64,000 nt of DNA, from positions 62,001-126,000 of the forward strand of contig CANNFR010000002.1 in the NCBI GenBank assembly GCA_947503935.1, read 5' to 3'. The position numbers and the translations under genes are program-made. Positions 1-8,968 of the stretch are shown here, one piece after another. How positions within the stretch are numbered: position 1 is the first letter of the stretch; each line of letters starts with the position of its first letter. Source of the stretch: an uncultured Paracoccaceae bacterium. Lineage in GTDB: Bacteria > Pseudomonadota > Alphaproteobacteria > Rhodobacterales > Rhodobacteraceae. The notes below the pieces were generated by a model, which worked only from the letters and a program-made list of their open reading frames with translations, made no database searches and had not been told where the DNA came from.

Positions 1-309
1 CAGGCCATATCGCGCCCGGATGTCCGACACGCGGTCTGGCGTCTCGGCCCCGTGCAATTGCAGCATATCCAGCGGCACGGCATCGATCAGCGCGTCCAGC
101 GCGGCGTTATCCATATCGACGACAAGGGCAACCTTGGCGATACCCGGCGGCACGTGGGCGGCCAGATCGGCGGCCTGGGCCAGGTCGATGTTCCGGGGTG
201 ATTTCGGAAAGAAGGCAAAGCCCAGATAGGCTGCGCCGGCAGCCACGGCCGCATTGACATGAGCGGCCTCGCGAAGGCCGCATATCTTGACACGAATGTT
301 CTGGCTCAT
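1..309 (-). CDS. trpF: Phosphoribosylanthranilate isomerase, N-terminal part (3' end outside window)
   Basis: Converts N-(5'-phosphoribosyl)anthranilate to the carboxyphenylamino-deoxyribulose phosphate in tryptophan synthesis, in the cytoplasm. Only the first 103 residues are visible; the family is usually a little over 200. The start [15 protein letters not shown] carries the hallmark KICGL motif with the catalytic Cys at position 10. FFPKSPR (about 33-39) and LQLHG (about 83-87) are typical phosphate-barrel signatures. The gene is the last visible member of the minus-strand block aroA-cmk-rpsA-ihfB and starts 10 bases after the LapA-like gene stops, so co-transcription is likely. The reading frame is open to the window edge. 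Confidence 0.93.
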   Translation of the reverse strand, partial: MSQNIRVKICGLREAAHVNAAVAAGAAYLGFAFFPKSPRNIDLAQAADLAAHVPPGIAKVALVVDMDNAALDALIDAVPLDMLQLHGAETPDRVSDIRARYGL

Positions 310-319
310 CTGGCCGGGT

Positions 320-682
320 CTATCCCGCCTTGCGCGGTTGCTCAAGCAGCGCGAGGACATCGTCCTCGGGGTCGTCCTGCTTGACCTTGAGGCGGCTGAC
401 CTCACGCTCAAGCTTGGCAGCCTTGCGCTTGGCCTCGGCCGCAGCGGCGCGATGCTTATGCTCGCGCAGCCATTCCCAGACAAAGCCCACCAGAAGACCC
501 ATGACCACGCCGCCGAAGACGACCAGGAACAAAGGTAGCTGGATCGCCCAAGTCAGGCCCATAAATGCGCCCATCTCCTCGGGGAGCAGCCGCAGCGTGA
601 CCATCCCGCGATTGGCCAGTGCCAGGACCAGAAGGCCGAGACCAACCACGCCGAGGAAGATATAATTCAGAATGCGGATCAT
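320..682 (-). CDS. LapA-family (DUF1049) inner-membrane protein
   Basis: A 120-residue membrane protein. Two hydrophobic segments, about residues 5-22 and 45-68, are followed by a charged, Lys/Arg/Glu-rich cytoplasmic tail (about 75-105) that looks like a coiled coil. This is the layout of the lipopolysaccharide-assembly protein A (LapA/YciS) family, which in E. coli works with LapB in LPS assembly and LpxC control; that role is carried over from the family and is not shown here. The start codon overlaps the ihfB stop in an ATGA junction at 679-682. The position directly behind ihfB matches the ihfB-lapA pairing seen in many proteobacteria. Confidence 0.8.
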   Translation of the reverse strand: MIRILNYIFLGVVGLGLLVLALANRGMVTLRLLPEEMGAFMGLTWAIQLPLFLVVFGGVVMGLLVGFVWEWLREHKHRAAAAEAKRKAAKLEREVSRLKVKQDDPEDDVLALLEQPRKAG

Positions 683-966
683 GTGCCGCCGCCGTTCAGC
701 CGATCACGTAAAAGCTTGCCGGTCTTGAAAAACGGAACGTGTTTTTCCTCAACCTGCACGGCTTCGCCGGTGCGGGGGTTGCGACCCGTCCGTGCGTCAC
801 GTTTCTTGACCGAGAAGGCGCCGAAGCCGCGAAGCTCAACCCGGTCACCCCGGGCCATGGCTTCGATGATCTCTTCGAAGATCGTATTGACGATGCGTTC
901 GACATCGCGCTGATAGAGATGCGGGTTCTCGTCAGCTATCTTTTGAATCAGCTCTGACCTGATCAT
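679..966 (-). CDS. ihfB: Integration host factor subunit beta
   Basis: A 95-residue DNA-bending protein of the HU/IHF family that pairs with IhfA. The N-terminal helices begin [17 protein letters not shown]. The [11 protein letters not shown] stretch (about 46-56) and the arm [20 protein letters not shown] (about 61-80), with its DNA-intercalating Pro, are diagnostic. An in-frame extension to 1026 exists but was rejected: the ATG at 966 has a strong ribosome site GGGAGGGG eight bases upstream, and the length then matches the family. It is separated from sppA by a 249-base gap that probably holds its own promoter. Confidence 0.95.
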   Translation of the reverse strand: MIRSELIQKIADENPHLYQRDVERIVNTIFEEIIEAMARGDRVELRGFGAFSVKKRDARTGRNPRTGEAVQVEEKHVPFFKTGKLLRDRLNGGGT

Positions 967-1163
967 GCGTGAAACCCCTCCCGGAAGAATCGGAACTTTC
1001 GTTTTTATGTCGTGCCCCTCGGCCAAAACTATACGGATAATTCCGAGGGTAAGAAACTAGGTCAACGTAAAAGGCCACGGAATACAGCCGTAAATCGCTG
1101 ATTTCCGTAGCAGAATATGCCAACATGTTACAAGTTGCAGCATTTGACAGGTGCAAAATCGCG

Positions 1164-1196
1164 TTAACCTTCGTTAACCGCGAAACGATTCGTTTC
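1164..1196. promoter_or_regulatory. TTAA-N6-TTAAC repeat and small hairpin between sppA and ihfB
   Basis: Between the sppA stop and the ihfB start lie two GTTAAC copies (TTAA at 1164, TTAAC at 1174, six bases apart) followed by a 6-bp hairpin GAAACG-ATT-CGTTTC at 1182-1196. The hairpin sits just behind sppA and could stop or slow transcription, although it lacks a T tract. The spaced TTAA pair resembles the CtrA site TTAA-N7-TTAAC but its spacing is one base short. Assignment to CtrA is only a suggestion. Confidence 0.3.
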
Positions 1197-1215
1197 TGAG
1201 GTCAGGCAATCGGTC

Positions 1216-2139
1216 TCAGCGTGCAACCGACATCAGACGAAAGCCCGACAACCAGGTGTCGGCCTCACTCCGCACGTCACGCAGAAGGGTACTGACACTG
1301 GGGAACACGCCTTCATCCGCTTGCGTCGGCTGCCAGTTCCTGATCGGCAGATCGTCGAATTCCGGGTCAACGTCACCAAGATAGCTCAAGACCGTGTCTT
1401 CACCGCCAATCGCGTCAACCAGACCAAGCTCCAGCGCCATGCGGCCCGTGTAGACACGCCCGTCGCCAACCTCGGCCGCGCGCTCGGCAGTCATGTTACG
1501 GCGCTCGGCAACGAGGCCCAGAAACCACTCCTGACTGTCGGCAATCAACGCCTGCGATACGGCACGTTGCTGAGCGCTATCAGGCAGGAAGGGCGACGGC
1601 CCACCCTTCACATCGGACGACCGGACCGTCACCATATCAATCCCGACATCGTCGAGCAGCTCGGTCACGTTCGGCACCTGCATGATCACACCGATCGATC
1701 CGGTCAGCGTGTTGCCCCGCGCCACGATATGATCGGCGGCCAAAGCGGTAATATAGGCGCCAGAAGCAGCCGCCTCGCCCATCTGGGCCACAACCGGCTT
1801 TTCGGCGGCAACCTTGCGGATCGCCTCGTACAAAGCCTCGGACCCAACGGTCGTGCCACCACCAGAATTGATGGTCAGAATCAGTGCGCGGGCATTGTCG
1901 TCTTCGGCGATCTCGGCCAGATCGTAATCGCGCAGACCGTCATCGAAGATCATGCCGGAAATCTCGTAGCGCGCGATATGTGGCCCGGCCGGCCGACCAT
2001 CACCCGCGAAATAGGCGCCCGCCCCGATCAGCGCGGCCAGAACCAGCACGCTGACGAAGATGCCGCGCCAAAAGCCCGAGCGGCGCCATTTCCGGCGCCG
2101 CTCTTCGTAGGTTTCGCGATCGAACGCGTCTTCACTCAT
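1216..2139 (-). CDS. sppA: Signal peptide peptidase SppA, short form (S49 family)
   Basis: A membrane-anchored serine protease that degrades cleaved signal peptides. The 307-residue protein has a charged N-terminus, one membrane segment (about 25-46) and a single S49 domain. The Ser-Lys dyad is visible as Ser126 in EAAASGAYI and Lys178 in SSDVKGGPSPF. NSGGGTTVGSEAL (about 91-103) and TGSIGVIMQ form the active-site core. The ATG at 2139 was chosen because it overlaps the rpsA stop by eight bases; upstream in-frame codons lie inside rpsA. It is the short SohB/SppA36K type, not the tandem E. coli SppA. Insertion between rpsA and ihfB suggests shared transcription with rpsA. Confidence 0.88.
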   Translation of the reverse strand: MSEDAFDRETYEERRRKWRRSGFWRGIFVSVLVLAALIGAGAYFAGDGRPAGPHIARYEISGMIFDDGLRDYDLAEIAEDDNARALILTINSGGGTTVGSEALYEAIRKVAAEKPVVAQMGEAAASGAYITALAADHIVARGNTLTGSIGVIMQVPNVTELLDDVGIDMVTVRSSDVKGGPSPFLPDSAQQRAVSQALIADSQEWFLGLVAERRNMTAERAAEVGDGRVYTGRMALELGLVDAIGGEDTVLSYLGDVDPEFDDLPIRNWQPTQADEGVFPSVSTLLRDVRSEADTWLSGFRLMSVAR

Positions 2140-3814
2140 CCTTGCCACGCAGAGCTGCGCCCAGGATATCGCCCAGCGAGGCGCCCGAGTCGGACGAGCC
2201 GTATTGTTCGACGGCTTCCTTCTCTTCAGCGATCTCACGCGCTTTGATCGACAGGCCCAGCTTGCGGGCCTTGGCATCCACGTTGGTCACGCGGACATCG
2301 ACCTTGTCGCCCACGCCGAAGCGCTCAGGGCGCTGTTCGGCACGATCCCGGCTGAGGTCCGAACGGCGGATGAACGACTTCATGCCGTTATATTCCACCT
2401 CGATCCCGCCATCCTCGATCTTGGTCACCTCGACGGTGATGATCGAGCCGCGCTTGACGCCATCGATGGCTTCCGAGAACTGATCGCCACCCAACGCCTT
2501 GACGCTGAGCGAGATACGCTCTTTCTCGACATCCACTTCGCTGACCGCCGCCTTGACGATATCGCCTTTGCGGAAGTTCTGGATCACGTCCTCGCCACGT
2601 TCGTCCCATGACAGGTCCGAGAGGTGCACCATGCCGTCGATATCGTGGTCGAGACCGATGAAGAGGCCAAACTCGGTGATGTTCTTCACCTCGCCCTCAA
2701 CCTCGGTGCCGGCCGGATGCGTCTCGGCAAACAGTTCCCACGGGTTGCGCATGGTCTGTTTCAGGCCCAGCGACACGCGGCGCTTGGATTGATCGATCTC
2801 CAGCACCATCACTTCGACTTCCTGGCTGGTTGAGACGATCTTGCCGGGATGCACGTTCTTCTTGGTCCAGCTCATCTCCGAGACATGGACCAGGCCTTCG
2901 ACGCCAGGCTCAAGCTCAACAAATGCGCCGTAATCGGTGATGTTGGTGACGCGGCCGGTATGCACCGACTCAAGCGGGAACTTCTCTTCCACCGTATCCC
3001 AAGGATCGGATTGCAGCTGCTTCATGCCAAGGCTGATGCGGTGCGTTTCCTTGTTGATCTTGATGACCTGAACTTTCACGTTCTGGCCCATTTCCAAGAT
3101 CTCGTTGGGGTGGTTCACCCGGCGCCAGGCCATGTCGGTGACGTGCAGAAGCCCGTCAACACCGCCAAGATCGACGAACGCGCCGTATTCGGTCAGGTTC
3201 TTGACCACGCCGTCGACCACATCGCCTTCCGACAGCTTGCCGATCACCTCGGCGCGCTGCTCGGCGCGGGATTCTTCCAAGATGGCGCGGCGCGAGACAA
3301 CGATGTTGCCACGGCGACGGTCCATCTTGAGGATCTGGAACGGCTGCTTGAGGCCCATCAGCGGGCCGGCGTCGCGCACGGGGCGCACATCAACCTGAGA
3401 GCCGGGCAGGAACGCCACGGCGCCGCCAAGGTCGACCGTGAAGCCACCCTTGACGCGGTTGAAGATCGCGCCGTCGACACGCTCTTCAGCGGCGTAGGCC
3501 TTTTCGAGACGATCCCAAGCCTCTTCACGGCGCGCCATCTCACGGCTGATCACGGCCTCGCCACGGGCGTTTTCGACCTGGCGGAGGAACACCTCAACCT
3601 CGTCACCCACGGCAACCTCGGGCGCCTGGCCCGGTTCTGCGAATTCTTTCAGCTCGACGCGGCCTTCCATCTTGTAGCCCACATCGATGATGGCCTGTCC
3701 CGCCTCGATGGCGATGACCTTGCCTTTGACAACGGACCCTTCGTCGGGCGTGTCGATCTCGAAGCTTTCATTCAGGAGGGCTTCGAATTCCTCCATTGTC
3801 GCTTTAGCGCACAT
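2132..3814 (-). CDS. rpsA: 30S ribosomal protein S1
   Basis: The 560-residue S1 protein binds mRNA leaders on the small ribosomal subunit. It consists of six S1/OB-fold repeats spread over about residues 25-530; clear repeat cores are YGAFVDLGGVDGLLHVTDM, YGAFVELEPGVEGLVHVSEM and FGLFIGLDHDIDGMVHLSDL. The start MCAKATMEEFEALLNESFE is preceded by AAAGGAAA about 11 bases upstream; a second ATG six codons in (3799) is a possible alternative. The 259 bases between it and the next minus-strand gene leave room for its own promoter. It sits between cmk and ihfB as in many proteobacteria, with sppA immediately after it. Confidence 0.97.
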   Translation of the reverse strand: MCAKATMEEFEALLNESFEIDTPDEGSVVKGKVIAIEAGQAIIDVGYKMEGRVELKEFAEPGQAPEVAVGDEVEVFLRQVENARGEAVISREMARREEAWDRLEKAYAAEERVDGAIFNRVKGGFTVDLGGAVAFLPGSQVDVRPVRDAGPLMGLKQPFQILKMDRRRGNIVVSRRAILEESRAEQRAEVIGKLSEGDVVDGVVKNLTEYGAFVDLGGVDGLLHVTDMAWRRVNHPNEILEMGQNVKVQVIKINKETHRISLGMKQLQSDPWDTVEEKFPLESVHTGRVTNITDYGAFVELEPGVEGLVHVSEMSWTKKNVHPGKIVSTSQEVEVMVLEIDQSKRRVSLGLKQTMRNPWELFAETHPAGTEVEGEVKNITEFGLFIGLDHDIDGMVHLSDLSWDERGEDVIQNFRKGDIVKAAVSEVDVEKERISLSVKALGGDQFSEAIDGVKRGSIITVEVTKIEDGGIEVEYNGMKSFIRRSDLSRDRAEQRPERFGVGDKVDVRVTNVDAKARKLGLSIKAREIAEEKEAVEQYGSSDSGASLGDILGAALRGKDE

Positions 3815-4073
3815 ATGAGTTTCGTTTCCTTTACGTCTGTTTTTCGGGCCAAGCGGTTGTATCCGCCGGTCTTGAGGTTTGGTCTTTACCGCAAAAGGGG
3901 TTCCGCAAAGCAATCAGGGCCGGTGGTTCTCCCCGACCCTGCATATCCTCGCGTCATCCGGCTCTGGCGGCCTGTTCGACGGCGCCTCTATAGGGCCTTC
4001 TGCCGTGCCGGGCAAGAGCCAAGAAATATGGGCAAATTACCGCCCAAAAGCCGCTGATGGCTGGCGAGGCGCT

Positions 4074-4628
4074 TTAGATATCCTGGCCGCGTTCCAGCAG
4101 CCGGTCGATCAGCTGACGTTGCAGGGGCAGGCTGTCGCCGCCGCCAAACTGCATTGCGCCACCGGTATAGAGGCTTCCATAGGTCTTGGCGACATTCACC
4201 GTCTGACCAAGCCCAAGAATGAATTGATCCCGCTCCAGCGCAGCCAGCGGGTGGATGAACACCGCCCAGACCTGCCCTTGCGCCACCGCATAGCGCGCAT
4301 CAAGCGCGGTGTCGAAATTGGCGCGCATCATCCGCATCAGCTCATCTTCGGTCAGGCCCTCGGCGGACCGGATCGGGACCATGGCGCGCATGCGATCATT
4401 TGCGGGGTCGGTGATGATGAGGACAGGCGCCTCCTCAATTGTCAGCTGAAAGAGATTGCCTTGGGAAACGGCCTTGTCATCCAGCGCGAAGACGATTTCG
4501 GCCATGCGCGAGAGCGTCATCGGCGGCTCGGCCACATCGGCATCGGGTGCGGTCTGGGCGTTCGGAGCGGCGGCATTCATGGCCCAGATCAGGGCCACGG
4601 CGGCCAGAACGCTGAAAACTCTGATCAT
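4074..4628 (-). CDS. Exported protein of unknown function
   Basis: A 184-residue protein not assigned to a family here. It begins with a signal peptide (MIRVFSVLAAVALIWAMNAAA, cleavage probably near residue 22-25). The mature part is a mixed alpha/beta domain with strands such as LFQLTIEEAPVLIIT and VWAVFIHPLAA and ends in a charged helix. The ATG at 4628 has AGGAGTG eight bases upstream, which decides against the longer in-frame start. It lies between cmk and rpsA on the same strand, so it is probably part of that block, but no residue pattern points to an enzyme. The length and strand pattern resemble small YbjN/secretion-chaperone-like folds; this is a weak guess. Confidence 0.72.
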   Translation of the reverse strand: MIRVFSVLAAVALIWAMNAAAPNAQTAPDADVAEPPMTLSRMAEIVFALDDKAVSQGNLFQLTIEEAPVLIITDPANDRMRAMVPIRSAEGLTEDELMRMMRANFDTALDARYAVAQGQVWAVFIHPLAALERDQFILGLGQTVNVAKTYGSLYTGGAMQFGGGDSLPLQRQLIDRLLERGQDI

Positions 4629-4714
4629 TGGGGCACTCCTCACCGGGCTGTTTCGCAGGGACAGGCTAGCCGCTGTCGCGGACTGCACCAAACCACGGTT
4701 CTGTGAGGTCGGCC

Positions 4715-5332
4715 TTACGCAGGCAGCCCTGCCTGAATGGCAGCGATGGCCTGGGCGGTCGCTGCGTCAATCGACAGCGCGCTTGTATCGAGGAGAACAG
4801 CATCGGCGGCGGCGCGCATGGGGGCCAGGTCGCGCCCCGCATCCCGACTGTCGCGGATGCGCATTTCGTCCAATACCTCCGCCTCGGTCACATCGATACC
4901 TTTACCGGTCAGTTCCTTCCAGCGGCGGTGCGCGCGCACTTCATCAGAAGCGGTAACATAGAGTTTTACGTCAGCCTCAGGGCAGATGACCGTACCGATA
5001 TCCCGGCCGTCCAGAACTGCGCCGCCCGGGCCCCGTGCGAAGCTGCGCTGGAAGTCGACCAGGGCCTGCCGCACCTCTGGCAGAATGGCGACTCGGCTGG
5101 CGGCCTGCGCCACGTCCGGCGTCCGGAGGTCGCCACCAGTGAGGTCGCCGGGCGTCAGCGCGCGGGCGGCTTGTGTCGGATCGGCGCCGTTCAGAACCTT
5201 CAAGCCGACGGCGCGGTAGAGAAGGCCAGTATCGAGATGCGCAAAGCCGAAATGCTGCGCCACGGCCTTGGAGATCGTGCCTTTCCCCGCCGCTGCGGGC
5301 CCATCGATGGCTACCGTAAACTGCACCCGCAT
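4715..5332 (-). CDS. cmk: Cytidylate kinase
   Basis: Phosphorylates CMP and dCMP to the diphosphates using ATP, in the cytoplasm. The 205-residue protein has the P-loop [12 protein letters not shown] (about 7-18), the substrate motif [12 protein letters not shown], the DGRDIGTVI loop (about 128-136) and the lid residues [13 protein letters not shown] typical of Cmk. The ATG at 5332 was preferred because the protein then begins [12 protein letters not shown], exactly at the P-loop strand, and AGGGG lies close upstream; an earlier in-frame start would add 18 unlikely residues. It precedes rpsA, a widely conserved neighbourhood (aroA-cmk-rpsA). Confidence 0.96.
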   Translation of the reverse strand: MRVQFTVAIDGPAAAGKGTISKAVAQHFGFAHLDTGLLYRAVGLKVLNGADPTQAARALTPGDLTGGDLRTPDVAQAASRVAILPEVRQALVDFQRSFARGPGGAVLDGRDIGTVICPEADVKLYVTASDEVRAHRRWKELTGKGIDVTEAEVLDEMRIRDSRDAGRDLAPMRAAADAVLLDTSALSIDAATAQAIAAIQAGLPA

Positions 5333-5405
5333 ATCCCCTATTGGCGCCGGACGTCCGGTGGCTGTGTAGCTTGCGCGATCAGACAAGTCATCGGGTTTCC
5401 GGCCG

Positions 5406-5816
5406 TCAGGACGGGTCGAGAACCTGCGTCGTCAGAACCGGGTCATCGCCATCGGCCTGTGGCAGATCATCGGAAAGGTCATAATAGGCGCCCTTGTCGG
5501 CGCAGAAGATATGCCCCGCCAGCCGCACGCCCGGGTCGCCGTCAATGGTGCCTGCAAAGATCGACAGGTGGGTTCCCGGCCCGTCCCAGAACAGGTTCGA
5601 CCCGCAGACCGGGCAGAAGCCGCGACGCGCTGTGGGGCTGGATTGATACCATTGCACCTGCCCCGTGATCTGCACATCGCCCCGCGGCGCGGCTGTGGCG
5701 GCCACGTAATGGCCGGACGTCTTGCGGCATTGGACGCAATGGCAGGCGATCACCGGGCGGAGCGGCCGCGGGGTTTCAAACCTGACCGCGCCGCAGAGGC
5801 AGCCGCCCCGGATCAT
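5406..5816 (-). CDS. GFA/CENP-V-fold zinc protein
   Basis: A 136-residue member of the glutathione-dependent formaldehyde-activating (GFA) superfamily. The family's cysteine pattern is complete: C6 and C8 (GGCLCGAV), C25, C27 and C30 (CHCVQC), and C68 and C71 (FCPVCGSN), binding two zinc ions. True formaldehyde-activating activity has been shown for very few members, so the substrate is unknown. The start codon overlaps the aroA stop (ATGA at 5813-5816), and cmk follows 73 bases later, so it is probably translated with aroA. A second GFA-type gene lies at 36146-36565. Confidence 0.85.
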   Translation of the reverse strand: MIRGGCLCGAVRFETPRPLRPVIACHCVQCRKTSGHYVAATAAPRGDVQITGQVQWYQSSPTARRGFCPVCGSNLFWDGPGTHLSIFAGTIDGDPGVRLAGHIFCADKGAYYDLSDDLPQADGDDPVLTTQVLDPS

Positions 5817-7162
5817 CTGTTGGGCCGCGTGATGCTGGCGCCGAGGGCGGCCATCAAGCCTTCGAAAGCGGGAAAACTGGTGGCGATGGGCGAGGCGTCA
5901 TCAATGGTGACCGGCTTTTGCGCGGCCAGGCCCAACACCAGAAAGCTCATCGCGATGCGGTGGTCGAGATGGGTGGCGCAGGTGCCGCCACCGGGCACGC
6001 CGTCCGGCCCCGTGCCGTGGACGATCAGCGTATCCTCGTCCTCCTCCACCCGCACGCCGCAGGCCTCAAGCCCGCGGGCCATCGCGTCGATCCGGTCGCT
6101 TTCCTTCACGCGGAGCTCCTTGACGCCGCGCATGGTGGTGGTGCCTTGGGCCAGGGCTGCAACGACGGACAGGACCGGGAATTCATCGATCATGCTGGCG
6201 GCACGCGCGGGTGGGACCTCGACACCTTTGAGGCTTGAGAATTTCACCGCCAGGTCGGCCACAGGCTCTCCCCCCTCTTCGCGGGGGTTCTGAAACGCGA
6301 TATCGGCGCCCATCTCGACCAATGTCGTGTAAAGGCCATTGCGGGTCGGGTTCTGGCTGACGCCCGGCACCAGGATGTCCGACCCCTCTACGATCAACGC
6401 CGCGCAGACCGGGAAGGCCGCCGAGGAGGGGTCACGTGGCACGGCGACCGTTTGCGGCGTCAGTTCAGGTTGGCCGGTCAGGATGATCGCGCGCCCCTCA
6501 TCGGTGTCCTCGAACCGAAGGCCGGCACCGAAGCCTGCCAACATCCGCTCGGAATGATCGCGGGTCGCCTCACGTTCGATCACCACGGTCTCGCCCGGCG
6601 CGTTGAGGCCCGCGAGCAGCACCGCCGATTTCACCTGCGCCGAGGCGACGGGCAGCGCATAGCGCACCGGCACCGGATCAGCCGCGCCGACGATCGTCAT
6701 GGGCAGGCGGCCGCCCTGGCGCCCATAGGCGCGCGCGCCGAAGAGGGCCAGCGGGTCGGTCACCCGGCCCATGGGGCGCTTGTTCAGGCTGGCATCACCG
6801 GTGAACGTGGCCGTGATGGGTAAGGTCGCCATCGCGCCCATGATCAGCCGCACACCCGTGCCCGAATTGCCGCAATCGATCACCTGCGCAGGCTCGGCAA
6901 ACCCGCCGACACCGACGCCATGCACCTGCCATTCGCCCGGGCCCAGATGCTGCACATCGGCGCCGAAAGCGCGCATCGCGGCGGCCGTGTCCAATACGTC
7001 CTGCCCTTCCAGAAGGCCGGTGATCTTCGTCTCGCCGACAGCCATGGCGCCCAGGATCAGCGCGCGGTGGCTGATCGACTTGTCGCCCGGCACCTCGGCC
7101 GTACCTTTCAGCGGCCCGCCCCTGCGGGAGGTCATCGGAATTGGGGTGCCGTGGCCGGACAT
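5813..7162 (-). CDS. aroA: 3-phosphoshikimate 1-carboxyvinyltransferase (EPSP synthase)
   Basis: Sixth step of the shikimate pathway: shikimate-3-phosphate plus phosphoenolpyruvate gives EPSP. The 449-residue protein has the N-terminal [12 protein letters not shown] (about 25-36), the central [13 protein letters not shown] and the C-terminal LRVKESDRI motifs. The N-terminal part ([27 protein letters not shown]) resembles class II (CP4-like) enzymes. The loop reads [10 protein letters not shown], with Gly101 where CP4 has its tolerance-associated Ala100. The start at 7162 has GAGGCA upstream; an internal ATG at 7135 is an alternative. It is the first gene of the minus-strand block, with a 133-base gap to the divergent glycosyltransferase. 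Confidence 0.96.
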   Translation of the reverse strand: MSGHGTPIPMTSRRGGPLKGTAEVPGDKSISHRALILGAMAVGETKITGLLEGQDVLDTAAAMRAFGADVQHLGPGEWQVHGVGVGGFAEPAQVIDCGNSGTGVRLIMGAMATLPITATFTGDASLNKRPMGRVTDPLALFGARAYGRQGGRLPMTIVGAADPVPVRYALPVASAQVKSAVLLAGLNAPGETVVIEREATRDHSERMLAGFGAGLRFEDTDEGRAIILTGQPELTPQTVAVPRDPSSAAFPVCAALIVEGSDILVPGVSQNPTRNGLYTTLVEMGADIAFQNPREEGGEPVADLAVKFSSLKGVEVPPARAASMIDEFPVLSVVAALAQGTTTMRGVKELRVKESDRIDAMARGLEACGVRVEEDEDTLIVHGTGPDGVPGGGTCATHLDHRIAMSFLVLGLAAQKPVTIDDASPIATSFPAFEGLMAALGASITRPNR

Positions 7163-7295
7163 CGGGTTGCCTCGCGATTGCTCGGCTGCCTGACTAACCG
7201 ACAGGCGCGCAGGGGTAAATCCGCGAAACGCATCTGCTTGTCAGCGACGCGGCGGGGCGTCATGAAGGCGGCGCAGCGCTTTTCATGGGGGCCGG

Positions 7296-8225
7296 ATGAC
7301 CGACACGCCCGAGGTGACCATCTTGCTGGGGATCTATAATGGCGCCCCCTGGCTGGCCGAACAATTGGACAGCTTTGCCGCGCAGGAAGGCATGCGGTGG
7401 CGGCTGATCGCGTCCGATGACGGCTCAGCCGACGCCAGCGCCGAGATCTTCGGCGCCTTTGCCCGGAACCATCCCGGCGCGTGCCAACTTGAGCAAGGCC
7501 CCGGACACGGCCCGGCGCAAAATTTCCTGCATCTCTTGCGGTCGGCGCCCGAGAATTCCGAATACGTGGCGCTCTCTGATCAGGACGACGTCTGGCTGCC
7601 AAGAAAGCTGTCGCAGGCTGTCGCATCACTGGCCCACCACCCGGCCGATCGCCCGGCGCTTTATGCCGGGCGCACGATCATCTGCGACGAAGCGCTGAAC
7701 CGCACCGGCCTGTCGCCGCTGTTTCAGCGCCCGCCCTCGTTTCGCAACGCATTGGTGCAAAGCATCGGCGGCGGCAACACGATGGTTCTGAACCGCGCGG
7801 CAGCGGAGCTTGTCCGCGCGGCCGCCGGCGAGGTGGATGAGATCGTGATGCACGATTGGTGGCTCTATCAACTGATCTCGGGCGTCGGCGGCACGGTGAT
7901 CTACGATTCCGAGCCCATGCTGCTCTACCGTCAACATGGCGGCAATCAGGTCGGCTCGAACGCCTCGCTGCTTGCACGGTTGCACCGCGCCCGGATGGTA
8001 GCCGGCGGGCGTCTGAAGCGATGGAATGCGATTAACGTCGAAGCCCTGCAGGCCTCATCCCACCGGCTGACGCCGGATAACCGCGATGTGCTGGCCCGCT
8101 TCGCCGAGGCGCGCACAGCCCCGTTGCGCCGCCGCGTGCAATTGCTGCGCGCGCTCAAACTCTACCGCCAGACCCGAGGGGGCGATGTGTCCTATTGGGC
8201 CGCCGCCCTGGCCGGACAGATTTGA
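7296..8225 (+). CDS. Family 2 glycosyltransferase
   Basis: A 309-residue GT-A-fold glycosyltransferase using a nucleotide sugar, probably on a cell-surface glycan. The N-terminal TILLGIYNGAPWLAEQLDSF, the nucleotide-binding SDDGSADAS (about 40-48) and the metal-binding SDQDDVWLP (about 94-102) are the classic GT2 signatures of rhamnosyl- or glucosyltransferase-like enzymes. The acceptor-side MHDWWLYQL motif is also present. There is no membrane segment. It stands alone between divergent aroA and a convergent phosphatase, so its glycan is unknown. It is distinct from the tandem GT2 pair at 22.5-24.7 kb. Confidence 0.85.
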   Translation: MTDTPEVTILLGIYNGAPWLAEQLDSFAAQEGMRWRLIASDDGSADASAEIFGAFARNHPGACQLEQGPGHGPAQNFLHLLRSAPENSEYVALSDQDDVWLPRKLSQAVASLAHHPADRPALYAGRTIICDEALNRTGLSPLFQRPPSFRNALVQSIGGGNTMVLNRAAAELVRAAAGEVDEIVMHDWWLYQLISGVGGTVIYDSEPMLLYRQHGGNQVGSNASLLARLHRARMVAGGRLKRWNAINVEALQASSHRLTPDNRDVLARFAEARTAPLRRRVQLLRALKLYRQTRGGDVSYWAAALAGQI

Positions 8226-8227
8226 TG

Positions 8228-8968
8228 TCACGCCACGGGCGGTAAGGGCAGCCTGCCGTCCGCGGTCAGCAACCAGGCCTCGCGCCCCTCGATCGCCACG
8301 GCGGAAAGCGGCCCGCCGAAGGCCGCCGAGCTATCGATGTTCAGCCGGTTGCCGTAATGGGTCGCCTGATCGATGGCCGTGTGGCCATGCACGATCAGCG
8401 CACCGTGGTCGGCGGACTCCATCAGGAAGGGGTCCCTGATCCAGACCAGATCATCCTCAACCTGATCGACCATGGGCACGCCGGGGCGGATGCCGGCATG
8501 CACGAAAACCGCCTCACCCATCTCATGCCAAAGCGGCAGAGTTTCGATGAAATCCAAATGCTCGGCCGGAACGCGGGCCAGGGCCTCGGCATGGACCGCT
8601 TCGGGCTCCTCAAAAGGCGCTGACGAAACGCCGTAAGACGCCAGAGTGTTGCGCCCGCCAAGGGCCGGATGAAGCCAGGCCAGTTCGGCCCGCAAAACGG
8701 AATCCTGATAGGCCGGATCGGCCATGAAGCCCGCAAACATCCGGTCGTGATTGCCTTTCAAGACGATCCAATTCTCGCCCCTGGCCATGCCATCCATCAG
8801 ATGCTGGATCACGCCGCAACTGTCAGGCCCCCGGTCGACCAGATCGCCCAGGTGGATGACAGGCGCCTCGGCGGCGCCTGTTTCCCTGCGATCCGCTGCA
8901 ATCAACGCATGCGCCAGTTGCAGCTTGCCGAGGTGCCCATGGATGTCGCCGATAGCATAGATCGTCAT
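8228..8968 (-). CDS. PPP-type metallophosphoesterase (Ser/Thr phosphatase-like)
   Basis: A 246-residue calcineurin-like phosphoesterase. The metal-binding motifs are in order: GDIHG (Asp8, His10), GDLVDRG (Asp42), GNHDRM (Asn73, His74), HAGI and HGHT near the C-terminus. This places it with bacterial PPP protein phosphatases and ApaH-like enzymes; whether it acts on phosphoproteins or dinucleotides cannot be read from sequence. Its start codon overlaps the serA stop (ATGA at 8965-8968), so it is translated behind serine synthesis genes. It ends two bases from the convergent glycosyltransferase. Confidence 0.88.
   Translation of the reverse strand: MTIYAIGDIHGHLGKLQLAHALIAADRRETGAAEAPVIHLGDLVDRGPDSCGVIQHLMDGMARGENWIVLKGNHDRMFAGFMADPAYQDSVLRAELAWLHPALGGRNTLASYGVSSAPFEEPEAVHAEALARVPAEHLDFIETLPLWHEMGEAVFVHAGIRPGVPMVDQVEDDLVWIRDPFLMESADHGALIVHGHTAIDQATHYGNRLNIDSSAAFGGPLSAVAIEGREAWLLTADGRLPLPPVA

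Noticed and set aside
2849-4057. 402-codon open frame opposite rpsA
   Set aside because: High-G+C coding regions leave long antisense frames; the rpsA frame encodes clear S1 repeats, while this one has no motif or ribosome site.
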